Below are positions 23,201-32,783 of a stretch of 40,760 bases of DNA, piece by piece; the first letter of the stretch is position 1; each line of letters starts with the position of its first letter. The stretch is from Rothia terrae. Lineage in GTDB: Bacteria; Actinomycetota; Actinomycetes; Actinomycetales; Micrococcaceae. The stretch spans positions 1 to 40,760 of the forward strand of contig NZ_JAAXPV010000021.1 in NCBI RefSeq assembly GCF_012396615.1, in the 5' to 3' direction. A program made the translations under genes and the position numbers. Below the pieces are notes generated by a model, which had not been told where the DNA came from, ran no database searches, and was given only the letters and a program-made list of their open reading frames with translations.

Positions 23201-25021
23201 ATGAGCGCACCTGCCGCTAGCCGGTCAGATTCTTCGCGTATGCCGTTGCCTAGGCGCAAAGTGTCTTCGCTACGTCGTACCTATGATCGGGCATATAACC
23301 GTTTTTCGATGATGAGCATCAAAGATGTGCCGCTACTGCTGTGGTTGCTTGCTTTGTTGCTGACCGGTTTTGGTTGCATGATGGTTCTTTCAGCGTCGTT
23401 TGTTGAAAGTATCGCTCAGGGACTTGAGCCCTACGCCCAGGCGTTTAGCCAGCTGCGTTCGGCTGCATTGGGCGTGATTATCATGCTTGTTGCGTCGCTG
23501 ACTCCGGTGACCTGGTATCGCAATAAGGTTGTGCCTCATCTCTTGCTCGCCTTGGCCCTTGTCATGCAGTTAGCTGTGATTGTTGCGGGTGTAACCATCA
23601 ACGGTAACCGTAACTGGATTCGGCTAGGTGGACAGAGCCTTCAGCCCTCAGAAATTAGCAAACTTCTCTTAATCCTGTGGCTGGCCTATGTTTTGAACCT
23701 GCGCGGAGATCTATCGAAATCTAAGCTTGGCGATAGTATTTTCAAAATCGTTGTGCCATCCGCTGTGGGCTTTGGTGCGCTGGTTTTCATGATTCTGCTG
23801 GGCCACGACTTGGGTACCGTAATCGTGTATTCGATTATTTATGTGGGTATGCTGTGGATGCTCGGTGTGCCGAAGAAACTTATGCTCGGTGCAATCGCGG
23901 CGGTCGGTTTCGTGGGCCTGATTTTTGTACTCACCAGCCCTAACCGTCTTGATCGTATTTTCGCGGTATTTGGTAACTGCACCGGCTTTGTCTGCGATCA
24001 GTCCAATGCCGGTATGGCTGCTCTAGCGACCGGTGGTATTTGGGGAGTAGGTCTTGGCCAGTCGCGCCAGAAGTACAGTTACCTACCTGAGGCGCATAAC
24101 GACTACATCTTCGCAATTATTGGTGAAGAACTGGGACTGGTCGGAACCATTATGACGCTTGTGCTGTATGTGGGTCTGATTTATTGTGCGGTGCGCATTT
24201 TGTTGCGCTCCTCAGACCGTTACATCCGTTTGGCAACTTCGGGCATTCTGCTGTGGCTCTCAGCTCAGATGCTCATCAACGTTGCAATGGTGACAGGCAT
24301 GGGCCCCGTGATCGGTGTGCCGCTACCGTTCGTTTCTTACGGTGGTACCTCTCTCATGGCTTCAATGGCAGCTGCTGGCTGCCTGGTGGCTTTTGCCCGG
24401 CAAACCCCCTTGACCTCTCTGGCGGGGGAGCCGCGTCTTGATGATCCCGCGCGTCTTGCCAATCCCTTAGAGCGTAAGGATGCTGAACGACGCGCTAAGC
24501 TGTTGCCTGTTATCCGCGAAGAAGAAAAAGCTCGCGCCCACGAGGCTCCCATTGACTGGAGTCCTGTGCTGGCTCGCCTGGGTTTGCAGACCGCTACTTC
24601 TTCACCTCAACGTAGGCGTCCTGCACCGGCTCAGCCCGGTCAAGGACGCGGTGCGCATCGTCCTTCGCCTGTTCGTACAGAACGTAAGCGTCAGCAGCAA
24701 ACGCAACGTAATGCCTCGGCAAAAGTCCGCCGTACTGACTCATCAAAGGTGAGTGCTTCTCCTGCCGCAAGGCGTCCTGTATCTGCAGACTCAGCTTCAT
24801 CTAGGGGCACTACGTCCTCGCGCGGTGCGGAAGCTGCGGTAACTCGTCGACCAAAGAATGCTTCTACTGAGCGGCGCGCAACTCCGTCGCAGACGGGCAA
24901 GAAAGTGTCTTCGCCTGTGAAAACACAACCGCAACAACCCGTAAAGAAGTCTTCACCGCAAGCAGCCCCGCTGCCTCCGGGGCTAAAGCCAATTCGCAAA
25001 GCACGTAAGACCGACCGCTAA
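23201..25021 (+). CDS. ftsW: Septal peptidoglycan glycosyltransferase FtsW with long basic tail
   Basis: A SEDS-family polymerase that makes septal glycan strands from lipid II, in complex with FtsI. The 606-residue protein has a basic N-terminus (to about residue 42) and about ten transmembrane segments up to residue 398. Signatures include NGNRNWIRLGGQSLQPSEISK, LLGHDLGT, LPEAHNDYIFAIIGEELG and LPFVSYGGTSLM. Residues 400-606 are an unusually long cytoplasmic tail rich in Arg, Pro, Ser, Gln and Ala, predicted disordered. GAGGAGAG precedes ATG. The gene follows a terminator and begins the second part of the cluster; murG is 106 bases downstream. Confidence 0.95.
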   Translation: MSAPAASRSDSSRMPLPRRKVSSLRRTYDRAYNRFSMMSIKDVPLLLWLLALLLTGFGCMMVLSASFVESIAQGLEPYAQAFSQLRSAALGVIIMLVASLTPVTWYRNKVVPHLLLALALVMQLAVIVAGVTINGNRNWIRLGGQSLQPSEISKLLLILWLAYVLNLRGDLSKSKLGDSIFKIVVPSAVGFGALVFMILLGHDLGTVIVYSIIYVGMLWMLGVPKKLMLGAIAAVGFVGLIFVLTSPNRLDRIFAVFGNCTGFVCDQSNAGMAALATGGIWGVGLGQSRQKYSYLPEAHNDYIFAIIGEELGLVGTIMTLVLYVGLIYCAVRILLRSSDRYIRLATSGILLWLSAQMLINVAMVTGMGPVIGVPLPFVSYGGTSLMASMAAAGCLVAFARQTPLTSLAGEPRLDDPARLANPLERKDAERRAKLLPVIREEEKARAHEAPIDWSPVLARLGLQTATSSPQRRRPAPAQPGQGRGAHRPSPVRTERKRQQQTQRNASAKVRRTDSSKVSASPAARRPVSADSASSRGTTSSRGAEAAVTRRPKNASTERRATPSQTGKKVSSPVKTQPQQPVKKSSPQAAPLPPGLKPIRKARKTDR

Positions 25022-25127
25022 TTCTTGAGTCTAGAGCAGCGTGGTTTGAGGAAAGGATACGTTTAGAGAATCATCGCTTCACCGCGTAGACTTAGGATTA
25101 ATACGCAAAATTTTATTGGAGTTTGAG

Positions 25128-26225
25128 ATGAGCAAAGCACCTTCAGTAGTACTTGCTGGCGGTGGAACCGCTGGGCATATTAGCCCGATGCTGTCTATTG
25201 CAGATGCCATCAAGGCTGAAGCGCCAGAGACGAAGATTCTGACAGTGGGAACATCCGGAAGCATGGAAGAACGTCTAGTGCCTGAGGCCGGATACGATAT
25301 TGAGTTCATTCCTAAGGTTCCTTTTCCGCGTCGTCCTAATGCGGCTGCTCTAAAATTTCCTCTTCAGTTCAATAAGGCTTTGAAACAAGCGGCCGATATT
25401 TTGCGTCGTGCAGAGGCAGACGTAGTGGTCGGCGTGGGCGGTTACGTCTGCACACCGATGTATCTGGCTGCGCATAAGCTGAACATTCCTGTAGTAATTC
25501 ACGAGGGCAATGCGAAACCTGGCCTAGCTAATAAGGTCGGCGCAAAGAAAGCTCGCCTTGTAGCTACCGCGTTTGAAAACACCCCTATTGCGGGTGCCCG
25601 CTATGTTGGTATGCCCATGCGCGGTGAGGTAGCGTCCGTTGATCGCAATGCTCGTCGCAATGACGCCCGTAAAGCTCTGGGAATTGATGCTGATCTTCCC
25701 ACCATTATTGTGACCGGTGGTTCTTTGGGTGCCTTGAGCATGAACACCACCGTTAAAGCCATTGCCGGTTTGCTCGAGGAGTGGGGCATTCAGTTGCTTC
25801 ACATCACCGGACACGACAAGGTCGTACTCGATGATTCAGGCAAACCGCTTGAAGCCACTAACTACCGACAGGTTGAGTTCATCAACGGTATGCAGGACGT
25901 CTACGCCGCTGCAGATTTACTGGTAGTACGAGCAGGAGCTGCAACCGTCAGCGAAATCGCAGCTGTGGGCGTACCCGCAGTCTTTGTTCCGCTTCCTATT
26001 GGCAATGGTGAGCAGGCACTGAACGCCCGTGGATTGGTGGACGCTGGTGCAGCCCTGCTGGTGAAAGACTCCGAGTTCACCCCTGAATGGTTCTCAGCAA
26101 ACATTCCCACACTTGTTAAAGACAGCGAAACGCTAGCCGACATGGCAACTAAGTCATACAGCCACGGTATTCGAAACGCGGCGCAGGTTATGGCACACGA
26201 AGTATTGAAGGTGGCAGGTAAATGA
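25128..26225 (+). CDS. murG: UDP-GlcNAc--lipid I N-acetylglucosaminyltransferase
   Basis: Adds GlcNAc to lipid I to form lipid II at the inner membrane face. The 365-residue GT28 enzyme has the N-terminal glycine-rich loop VLAGGGTAGHISP (7-19) and GVGGYVCTP. HEGNAKPGLANK follows, where most MurG proteins read HEQNA. The C-terminal UDP-GlcNAc site shows VTGGSLGA and RAGAATVSEIAAVGVPAVFVPLP. ATG 25128 is chosen because GGAG lies six bases upstream; the frame extends four codons further to TTG. Its TGA overlaps the murC ATG (ATGA), so the two are coupled. Confidence 0.96.
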   Translation: MSKAPSVVLAGGGTAGHISPMLSIADAIKAEAPETKILTVGTSGSMEERLVPEAGYDIEFIPKVPFPRRPNAAALKFPLQFNKALKQAADILRRAEADVVVGVGGYVCTPMYLAAHKLNIPVVIHEGNAKPGLANKVGAKKARLVATAFENTPIAGARYVGMPMRGEVASVDRNARRNDARKALGIDADLPTIIVTGGSLGALSMNTTVKAIAGLLEEWGIQLLHITGHDKVVLDDSGKPLEATNYRQVEFINGMQDVYAAADLLVVRAGAATVSEIAAVGVPAVFVPLPIGNGEQALNARGLVDAGAALLVKDSEFTPEWFSANIPTLVKDSETLADMATKSYSHGIRNAAQVMAHEVLKVAGK

Positions 26226-27703
26226 CTAAATCAATGATGAATCTTGATCTTGAGATGCCCGAGGTTCTGAATCCTCCGTTTGCGGCGCGTCCCCGTCTTT
26301 CAGATCTAGGACGCGCGCACTTTGTGGGTATCGGTGGCGCTGGTATGTCTGCCGTGGCTCGTTTGATGTTGCAGGCTGGGGTTGAAGTTTCAGGCTCTGA
26401 TCAGCGTGAAAGCGCCGGGCTTAACGCGCTTCGAGCTCAGGGAGCTAAGGTTACTGTGCCTCAGGCTGCGCAGAACGTTGAGGGCGTCCAGACCGTTGTG
26501 GTTTCGACCGCTATCAAGGCGGACAATCCCGAGATGGTTGCTGCTCGTGAGCTGGGTCTTCGTATCATTCACCGCTCAGAAGCCTTGGCTGCTGCAATGG
26601 GAGATTCTCAGGTTATTGCTGTTGCAGGTACGCACGGTAAGACCACCACGTCGTCCATGATTGCAGTGATGTTTGACGGGCTTGCGCAGGATCCCTCCTT
26701 TGCTGTGGGATCAGAAATTGCAGGTTACGGTACCAATGCTCACTTGGGTAGTACCTCTGAAACCTCATGGTTTGTTGCTGAGGCTGACGAGTCTGATGGC
26801 TCTTTTGTTCGTTATCTGCCCCAGATTGCAGTGGTTACTAACGTTGAGCCTGACCACCTTGATTTCTATGGCACCGCTGAAAAAGTGTATGAATCCTTCA
26901 ACCGCTTTGTGGCGTCCATGAATGATGACGGTGTGCTCGTGACGTGTGCTGACGATGCAGGGGCGATGGATTTGGCGCGCCGTAGCCGCGAGGCAGGTGT
27001 TCAGGTAGTCACCTACGGCGAATCTGCAGAGGCAGATGTGCAGCTATTGGGTTCCACCAGCGAAGGAATCGTGTGTTCTTCAAACATCCGATGGGACTTT
27101 GAACTGGGTGGAAAGAGCTACCAAGGTGCAACAACTCTGACTCTTAACATCCCCGGCATCCATAATCAGCTCAATGCAACTGCAGGCTTCGTGTGTGGTT
27201 TGCTCGCGGGCTCTGACCCCGTTGAAATTGTTCAGGCGCTGAGTAAGTTTACCGGTACCGACCGTCGTTTCACCTTGCGCGGTGTAGCTAACGGTGTGAG
27301 CGTATTTGATGACTACGCGCATCATCCCACCGAAGTTCAGCGCGCTCTTGAAACCGGACGAACCGTGGCTGCCGGACACAACCTGTATGTCATGTTCCAG
27401 CCGCACCTGTTCTCACGTACGCAGGAATTTTCACGCGAGTTCGCTCAGGCTCTGTCTTTAGCTGACCGTTCCTACGTGCTAGATATCTATCCGGCCCGTG
27501 AACTCCCAATCGAGGGTGTCACCAGCCACCTTATTACCGATGCCGGTTATTCAGAGGTGAAGTACGCTCATAGTGGCCATGAGGCTGTTGAACTGATTGC
27601 TCAGCAGGCTCAGCCTGGCGATATTGTCATGACGGTTGGTGCTGGTGATATCACCTCGTACGGGAATGCTCTCATCGAAGCGCTTGCTACCCAGGAAAAC
27701 TAG
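26222..27703 (+). CDS. murC: UDP-N-acetylmuramate--L-alanine ligase
   Basis: Adds L-Ala to UDP-MurNAc, the first stem-peptide step. The 493-residue protein has the glycine-rich FVGIGGAGMSAVA (34-46), SGSD, the ATP loop AGTHGKTTTSS (135-145), EADESDGSF, the DDYAHHPTE motif and MFQPHLFSRT. The four-base ATGA overlap with murG shows coupled translation. The family also contains Mpl, but the absence of a recycling-gene context and the strict dcw position support MurC. ftsQ follows after 54 bases. Confidence 0.96.
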   Translation: MTKSMMNLDLEMPEVLNPPFAARPRLSDLGRAHFVGIGGAGMSAVARLMLQAGVEVSGSDQRESAGLNALRAQGAKVTVPQAAQNVEGVQTVVVSTAIKADNPEMVAARELGLRIIHRSEALAAAMGDSQVIAVAGTHGKTTTSSMIAVMFDGLAQDPSFAVGSEIAGYGTNAHLGSTSETSWFVAEADESDGSFVRYLPQIAVVTNVEPDHLDFYGTAEKVYESFNRFVASMNDDGVLVTCADDAGAMDLARRSREAGVQVVTYGESAEADVQLLGSTSEGIVCSSNIRWDFELGGKSYQGATTLTLNIPGIHNQLNATAGFVCGLLAGSDPVEIVQALSKFTGTDRRFTLRGVANGVSVFDDYAHHPTEVQRALETGRTVAAGHNLYVMFQPHLFSRTQEFSREFAQALSLADRSYVLDIYPARELPIEGVTSHLITDAGYSEVKYAHSGHEAVELIAQQAQPGDIVMTVGAGDITSYGNALIEALATQEN

Positions 27704-27757
27704 TCTTTCCATCTCAACTTCTTGATCAAGACACAACCAGTAAAGGATGTCTCTCAC

Positions 27758-28663
27758 GTGGCTGAACAACAGAACCCTGAGGTGAGTGCTAACTCGCCGA
27801 AGGTGCGACGCCTTGATACTGCTGATGAGCTGGTGAGCGTCGAGGACCAAAAAGTTGGTCGGCTGACTCAGTGGCGGGCTGCAACGAAAGAACGCAATGC
27901 GCAACAGGGACAGAAAAAGGCAGTTCATACCCCCGAGATTGATAGACGGTTATCGCAATTGCGTCAGCAACGTAAGCGCAAGAAAGCTAAGCGGTGGGCG
28001 GTTGCGCTTGGAGCTTTTCTTGTAGCTACCGTGCTATTCGTGGGAATTGTCTTTTACTCGCCTTTACTTGCTATTCGCACCATCACCGTGCAGGGGGCGC
28101 ATCTGCTATCAGAGGACTATGTGCAGCAGCAGCTCTCTGATCTAGACGGTGTGCCGCTGACGCGTGTGAGCGAACAAGATGTTCAGAACAGGTTGGGGGA
28201 GAACTCCATTCTTAGAGGTGTCACTATTGAGTCGCATCCGCCCCATGAGTTGGTAGTTCGCTTGCAAGAGCGCGTTCCGGTTGCTGTAGTCGAACAGGAT
28301 AAAAAGTTCTATCTGGTTGATTCTGACGGTGTACAACTTGGTACCGTAGACTCTGTTGAGGATGCCGGTGTGCCGTTAATCGGCGGAGGCTTAGACGCTA
28401 CTCATAAAGATTCCTTTGGGCCTATCACGCAGGTTCTTGCGTCCTTGCCGAGTTCGTTGATTTCGGAAGTCTCTGAGACTAAAGCGGATTCTTCATCGAC
28501 TATCACGTTGAAAATGAAAGACGGTAGTACGGTGATGTGGGGGACCTCCTCTGAAAGTGAACTTAAAGCTAAGGTTCTAATTTCATTGCGTGAAGCACTG
28601 TCGGAGAATGGCGGGGTAGATACTTATGATGTTTCCAGCCCGCTTCACCCCACCACTAAATAG
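27758..28663 (+). CDS. ftsQ: Cell division protein FtsQ
   Basis: A bitopic divisome protein that links early and late division proteins through FtsL and DivIC. The 301-residue product has a charged cytoplasmic domain (1-78, ending in RKRKKAKRW) and one transmembrane helix (80-100). A POTRA domain (about 103-175, starting IRTITVQGAHLLSEDYV) and the FtsQ/DivIB extracellular domain follow. The start is GTG 27758, with AAAGGA ten bases upstream; the open frame extends to TTG 27722 without a site. It follows murC and ends 201 bases before ftsZ, the longest gap inside the cluster. Confidence 0.94.
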   Translation: MAEQQNPEVSANSPKVRRLDTADELVSVEDQKVGRLTQWRAATKERNAQQGQKKAVHTPEIDRRLSQLRQQRKRKKAKRWAVALGAFLVATVLFVGIVFYSPLLAIRTITVQGAHLLSEDYVQQQLSDLDGVPLTRVSEQDVQNRLGENSILRGVTIESHPPHELVVRLQERVPVAVVEQDKKFYLVDSDGVQLGTVDSVEDAGVPLIGGGLDATHKDSFGPITQVLASLPSSLISEVSETKADSSSTITLKMKDGSTVMWGTSSESELKAKVLISLREALSENGGVDTYDVSSPLHPTTK

Positions 28664-28664
28664 T

Positions 28665-28822
28665 CTAAAGTTAAACTTTAGGTTTTAGGCAATTTGCTGT
28701 TTTTGGGTAAAAAGTGCCTGATTGTAAGAAACATATGCGACATGCGCATATTGTATTGATACTCTTTTATGTGAGTATGTAGGTAAATAGTCGTTCAGGT
28801 TCCTTCAATCTAAAGATGAAGG
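28665..28822 (+). promoter_or_regulatory. ftsQ-ftsZ intergenic region with three inverted repeats
   Basis: Three inverted repeats fall in this AT-rich gap. CTAAAGTT (28665-28672) faces AACTTTAG (28674-28681). ATATGCG (28733-28739) faces CGCATAT (28745-28751). CCTTC and ATCT (28802-28811, with one bulged A) pair with AGAT and GAAGG (28814-28822). The first follows the ftsQ stop and could weakly terminate transcription. The second resembles an operator. The third would lie in the ftsZ leader. A TTGATA at 28756-28761 is a possible -35, but no convincing -10 was identified, so the ftsZ promoter itself is not pinned down. Confidence 0.4.
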
Positions 28823-28864
28823 TTTAAGTCTGAGCGATTGAAATCAAGATTTATTGAGGGACAA

Positions 28865-30094
28865 ATGGACGCAGCAACTCCCCAGAATTACCTGGCTGTT
28901 ATCAAGGTAGTTGGTATCGGTGGCGGCGGCGTAAACGCTGTTAACCGCATGATTGAGGTTGGTCTTCGCGGTGTTGAATTCATTGCTATCAACACTGACG
29001 CTCAGGCGCTGCTGATGTCAGATGCTGACGTCAAGCTTGATGTAGGACGCGAACTTACTCGCGGTCTCGGTGCGGGTGCTAATCCCGAGGTTGGCCGACA
29101 GGCAGCAGAAGATCACGAGCAGGAGATTGAAGAAGTACTCAAGGGTGCTGACATGGTCTTCGTAACCGCTGGTGAGGGTGGTGGCACCGGTACCGGTGGC
29201 GCTCCCGTAGTTGCGCGCATCGCTCGTTCACTCGGTGCTTTGACCATTGGTGTTGTGACCCGCCCCTTCACCTTCGAAGGCCGCCGTCGTTCAAACCAGG
29301 CAGAAACCGGTATCGCAGCTCTTCGCGACGAAGTTGATACCCTCATCGTTATTCCTAACGATCGTCTGCTTTCAATCTCAGACCGAAACGTTTCAATGCT
29401 GGATGCGTTCAAGTCAGCTGATCAGGTTCTGCTCTCCGGTGTTCAGGGCATCACCGACTTGATTACCACTCCGGGTCTGATCAACCTTGACTTCGCTGAC
29501 GTTAAGTCAGTGATGCAGGGTGCTGGCTCAGCATTGATGGGTATTGGTTCAGCTTCAGGTGAAGACCGCGCAGTCAAGGCAGCTGAGCTTGCAATCGCAT
29601 CACCTTTGCTCGAGGCATCCATCGATGGTGCGCACGGCGTTCTGCTGTCCATCCAGGGTGGCTCAGACTTGGGTCTGTTCGAAATCAACGAGGCGGCTCG
29701 CCTGGTTCAGGAAGTTGCACACCCCGATGCGAACATCATCTTCGGTGCTGTTATCGATGACGCTCTTGGTGATGAAGCGCGCGTGACCGTGATTGCAGCT
29801 GGTTTCGATTCGGTAAACCCCGAAACCAACTCAAACAACAACAACGCGGCAGCTTCACAGGCTCAGCGCACTCAGCAGACCTTCGGCGGTAACTCTGCAC
29901 AGCAACAGCCCGGTGTTGGCTCAGCGCCTCAGCGCGGTGGTTTCTCATCAGCTCCCGCGTCCAACAACTGGTCACAGTCCAACAACGACGTTCCCGCTTC
30001 CGCAGGCTTCGATGTAGATTTACCTCCGGTTGTTGATGATTCTTCATCAAATTCTCGCAAGGATTCGCTGGACGTTCCTGACTTCCTGAAGTAA
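28865..30094 (+). CDS. ftsZ: Cell division protein FtsZ
   Basis: A tubulin-like GTPase that forms the Z-ring and recruits the divisome. The 409-residue protein has the N-terminal [16 protein letters not shown] (15-30), the tubulin signature GGGTGTG (105-111), the T7-loop region [11 protein letters not shown], a Gln/Asn/Ser-rich linker (about 322-395) and the conserved C-terminal peptide LDVPDFLK that binds SepF and other partners. ATG 28865 has GAGGGACAA directly upstream; the frame extends to a TTG nine codons earlier. A terminator follows. Confidence 0.98.
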   Translation: MDAATPQNYLAVIKVVGIGGGGVNAVNRMIEVGLRGVEFIAINTDAQALLMSDADVKLDVGRELTRGLGAGANPEVGRQAAEDHEQEIEEVLKGADMVFVTAGEGGGTGTGGAPVVARIARSLGALTIGVVTRPFTFEGRRRSNQAETGIAALRDEVDTLIVIPNDRLLSISDRNVSMLDAFKSADQVLLSGVQGITDLITTPGLINLDFADVKSVMQGAGSALMGIGSASGEDRAVKAAELAIASPLLEASIDGAHGVLLSIQGGSDLGLFEINEAARLVQEVAHPDANIIFGAVIDDALGDEARVTVIAAGFDSVNPETNSNNNNAAASQAQRTQQTFGGNSAQQQPGVGSAPQRGGFSSAPASNNWSQSNNDVPASAGFDVDLPPVVDDSSSNSRKDSLDVPDFLK

Positions 30095-30117
30095 TTCTTG
30101 CCTATGGGCTATTGAGT

Positions 30118-30152
30118 AAGAGGTCGAGGCTTTGAGTCTCGACCTCTTGCTG
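30118..30152 (+). terminator. Terminator after ftsZ
   Basis: An 11-bp perfect stem (AAGAGGTCGAG at 30118-30128 with its complement at 30138-30148) encloses a 9-base loop. The following bases, GCTG, lack a T run, so termination may be partial and pgeF may be read through. Confidence 0.65.
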
Positions 30153-30189
30153 TACCACTTCACGTTATTCGCTGTTCTAAGGAGTCTCG

Positions 30190-30963
30190 GTGAGCACTTT
30201 ATTTGCCCAAGAAAAAGTGACCTTGGGCGAGCATCGAGTGTGTGTTGGTTTTACTTCGGTAGATACCGGAAATCTAGGCTTGCACGTGGGTGATAATGCA
30301 CGTGCAGTGCAGATGTCCAGGGTCTTGCTTGATCGAGAGCTGGGGCTGATGGAGGGGTCTGTCGCCTACCTCAACCAGGTGCATGGAATCCACGTGGCTA
30401 CCGATAAGGAGCTGGAGCCAGTTACTTGTCGAGATGCGGCAGAGAAGTCGGGTGCTGAGTTGCTGGAAACCGCACCTGTTGCCGATGCTGCCATCAGTGA
30501 GAACGCTCGCGCTTTGGCTGTGATGGTGGCAGATTGTGTACCGCTTGTTTTTTGTGCATCTCGACAAGAGGGGTTTCCTCTGATGGCTGTGGCTCACGCT
30601 GGACGACGTGGGTTGCTGGACGGTGTTATTCAACAAACCTTGGCGTCCTTAGAAGCAAAGGGCGCTACTGGCATCCAGGTATGGGTTGGGCCTTCAATCT
30701 GCGGTAAATGCTATGAGGTGCCATCAGCTATGCATGATGAGTCTGTTGCGCAGCACCCTGAGCTTGATTCTGAGACGAGCTGGGGTACTCCTGCGCTTGA
30801 TCTACCTGCAGCAGCTGTTGCTATTGCCAGCCGGCATCACCTTGTGTCTCGCGTGAGTACAGAGTTCAACGCTTGCACCTTTGAAAATAAGAATTTGTTT
30901 TCGCACAGACGCGGCGCACCCCACGGCCGAATTGCTGGAGTAATTTGGAAGGAAGAACAATGA
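30190..30963 (+). CDS. pgeF: Peptidoglycan editing factor PgeF
   Basis: A DUF152 (YfiH) protein. In E. coli it removes wrongly incorporated Ser from UDP-MurNAc precursors, and family members also show purine nucleoside deaminase or phosphorylase activity. The 257-residue product keeps the zinc ligands His65 (NQVHG), Cys116 (ADCVP) and His136 (AHAGRRG), with GPSICGKCYEV further on. GTG start with AAGGAG about five bases upstream. Its TGA overlaps the yggS ATG (ATGA). Location right after ftsZ is conserved in actinobacteria and fits quality control of cell-wall precursors. Confidence 0.93.
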   Translation: MSTLFAQEKVTLGEHRVCVGFTSVDTGNLGLHVGDNARAVQMSRVLLDRELGLMEGSVAYLNQVHGIHVATDKELEPVTCRDAAEKSGAELLETAPVADAAISENARALAVMVADCVPLVFCASRQEGFPLMAVAHAGRRGLLDGVIQQTLASLEAKGATGIQVWVGPSICGKCYEVPSAMHDESVAQHPELDSETSWGTPALDLPAAAVAIASRHHLVSRVSTEFNACTFENKNLFSHRRGAPHGRIAGVIWKEEQ

Positions 30964-31763
30964 ATGAACGTGTAGAGGAGCTTCGGGCTCGTCTTGAGAA
31001 AGTTCAGGACGCTATTGCTGAGGCATCCACTGATTATTCTGCTGTTCGGAACGAAACCTCTCGCGATGTTGAGCTCATGGTTGTGACCAAGTTTTTTCCC
31101 GCATCCGATGTGGAAAAACTCTATTCGATCGGCGTGCGCCATGTCGGTGAAAACCGAGATCAAGAAGCATCTGTCAAGGCACGTGATCTAGATTCGCTCA
31201 CCTTGAACAATGAGAGTCCTTTGCGCTGGTCTTTCATTGGTCAGTTGCAAACAAACAAAGCAAAGTCAGTGGTGCGCTACGCAACGGACGTGCATTCCGT
31301 GGATCGTCCTTCGCTGGCTAAGGCATTGGCGAAGGCTTACACTAACCAGCTCAACCGCTATGAGGCAGAAGAAGATTCTGCTCCGTTGGCGCACAGCTTG
31401 GGCGGGTTGAAGTGCTTTGTGCAGGTGAGCCTTGATGAGGACGCTGCTGCAACAGCAGGTCAAGCTGCTGAAGGAAAGCGCGGCGGAAGCGACGCTGATG
31501 CTGCTCTTGAGATTGCGCAACTTCTTGAAGAGCTACCGGGGTTGAGTTGCGCGGGCGTGATGGGTGTTCCTCCGCTGGGTGGAGACCCTGACCAGGCCTT
31601 TGAACGTCTTTATGGTATTTCATCGCGTCTTCGCGAACAGTTTCCACACGCAGATCAGATTTCAGCAGGAATGAGTGGCGACATGGAATCTGCAATCCGC
31701 TGGGGATCCACCATCGTTCGTGTGGGGTCGCAGATTATGGGACCGCGTCCGCTGGTACAGTAG
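30960..31763 (+). CDS. yggS: YggS family pyridoxal 5'-phosphate homeostasis protein
   Basis: Binds PLP on a TIM barrel without known catalysis and buffers the cofactor pool. The 267-residue product has the PLP lysine Lys44 in MVVTKFFPA, GENRDQEA, WSFIGQLQTNK, CAGVMGVPP, and GMSGDMESAIRWGSTIVRVGSQIMGPR at the C-terminus. An insertion of about 25 residues around NRYEAEEDSAPLAHSLGG and another near TAGQAAEGKRGGSDAD lengthen it beyond the usual 230 residues. It is coupled to pgeF by a four-base overlap, with GGAAGGAAG upstream of ATG 30960. sepF is 85 bases downstream. Confidence 0.94.
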   Translation: MNERVEELRARLEKVQDAIAEASTDYSAVRNETSRDVELMVVTKFFPASDVEKLYSIGVRHVGENRDQEASVKARDLDSLTLNNESPLRWSFIGQLQTNKAKSVVRYATDVHSVDRPSLAKALAKAYTNQLNRYEAEEDSAPLAHSLGGLKCFVQVSLDEDAAATAGQAAEGKRGGSDADAALEIAQLLEELPGLSCAGVMGVPPLGGDPDQAFERLYGISSRLREQFPHADQISAGMSGDMESAIRWGSTIVRVGSQIMGPRPLVQ

Positions 31764-31848
31764 AACATATCGGTAGGAGCGTAGTTTTCAGCAAGTTCCA
31801 ATCCAATAGATTTATTATTGATAAAAATGCTCAGTATAAGGAGAGACG

Positions 31849-32475
31849 ATGGCTCGAACCCTGCAGCAGGCTATGGCATACCTTGGACTCGCTGAACCAG
31901 GTGAGCCCGTGCCTAATCAGCCGCGTAAAGCACCTGCTCATCAGGAAGAATATTACAGCGACGATGATTTGGACTTCCCTCGCGAAGAGTTCTTTGAGGA
32001 CTACACTACTACGACAGTTGAGCCCGTAGAAGAAGAGCCAGAGGTCGAAGAAGAGTCAGATTTTAATGAGGTTTTTGAATCTACTCCTATTGCTGAGCGT
32101 CCTCAACCTTCTACCTCTGGCAGTAGAGCAGCTCGCGCCGTCCGCCCTCTTGAAACCCACTACGAAAGCGAAGAAGAATTGCGCCGTATTACCACTATTC
32201 ACCCCCGTTCGTACAATGATGCAAAAATTATCGGTGAATCATTCCGTGAGAATATTCCCGTCATCATGAACGTGACAGATATGGGTGAGGGAGAAGCTAA
32301 GCGCTTGGTTGATTTCTCAGCTGGCTTGGCGTTCGCTCTTCACGGTTCCATTGAGCGTGTGACAGACAAGGTCTTTTTGTTGACCCCCGCTAACCTCGAG
32401 GTGTTAGGTGCGGAAGGTGCTGATATTCCTCTTTCTGTCGATGAGGATTCAAACCACCTCTTCAACCAGGCATAG
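31849..32475 (+). CDS. sepF: Cell division protein SepF
   Basis: The membrane anchor of FtsZ in actinobacteria, which lack FtsA. The 208-residue protein begins with a membrane-binding amphipathic helix ([14 protein letters not shown], 2-15) followed by a strongly acidic linker (30-90). The DUF552 fold (about 115-205) contains [25 protein letters not shown] in pieces and [17 protein letters not shown], ending with the [11 protein letters not shown] strand. AAGGAGAG precedes ATG. yggT follows after eight bases. Confidence 0.96.
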   Translation: MARTLQQAMAYLGLAEPGEPVPNQPRKAPAHQEEYYSDDDLDFPREEFFEDYTTTTVEPVEEEPEVEEESDFNEVFESTPIAERPQPSTSGSRAARAVRPLETHYESEEELRRITTIHPRSYNDAKIIGESFRENIPVIMNVTDMGEGEAKRLVDFSAGLAFALHGSIERVTDKVFLLTPANLEVLGAEGADIPLSVDEDSNHLFNQA

Positions 32476-32483
32476 GTTGTTGA

Positions 32484-32783
32484 ATGGGATACGTTTTTGC
32501 GCTGTTAACAATCGCTGTGTATCTCTTTTACATAGCTCTCATTTTGCGCTTGGTCTTTGACTGGGTGCAGATGTTCTCGCGTTATTGGAAGCCGAAGGGC
32601 ATTGTGTTGGTGGTGGCGTCGGCTGTTTATGCCGTTTCTGATCCTCCGATGAATGCGTTGCGACGCCGGATCCCCCCTTTGCGTCTTGGCGCTGTTGGTC
32701 TGGATGTCGGCTTCCTCATTCTTGTGATTGCGGTTGGTTTTGCTCAGACGATCTTGCGTGGAATTACTGCGGGACTTTCATAG
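32484..32783 (+). CDS. yggT: YggT family membrane protein
   Basis: A 99-residue integral membrane protein with two hydrophobic hairpins, near residues 2-24 and 70-95. The conserved middle segment SDPPMNALRRRIPPLRLG is typical of the YggT family. Its role is not established; the steady link to sepF and divIVA suggests a part in envelope growth or division. It starts eight bases after sepF with only a weak ribosome-binding site, so translation probably depends on sepF. Confidence 0.92.
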   Translation: MGYVFALLTIAVYLFYIALILRLVFDWVQMFSRYWKPKGIVLVVASAVYAVSDPPMNALRRRIPPLRLGAVGLDVGFLILVIAVGFAQTILRGITAGLS

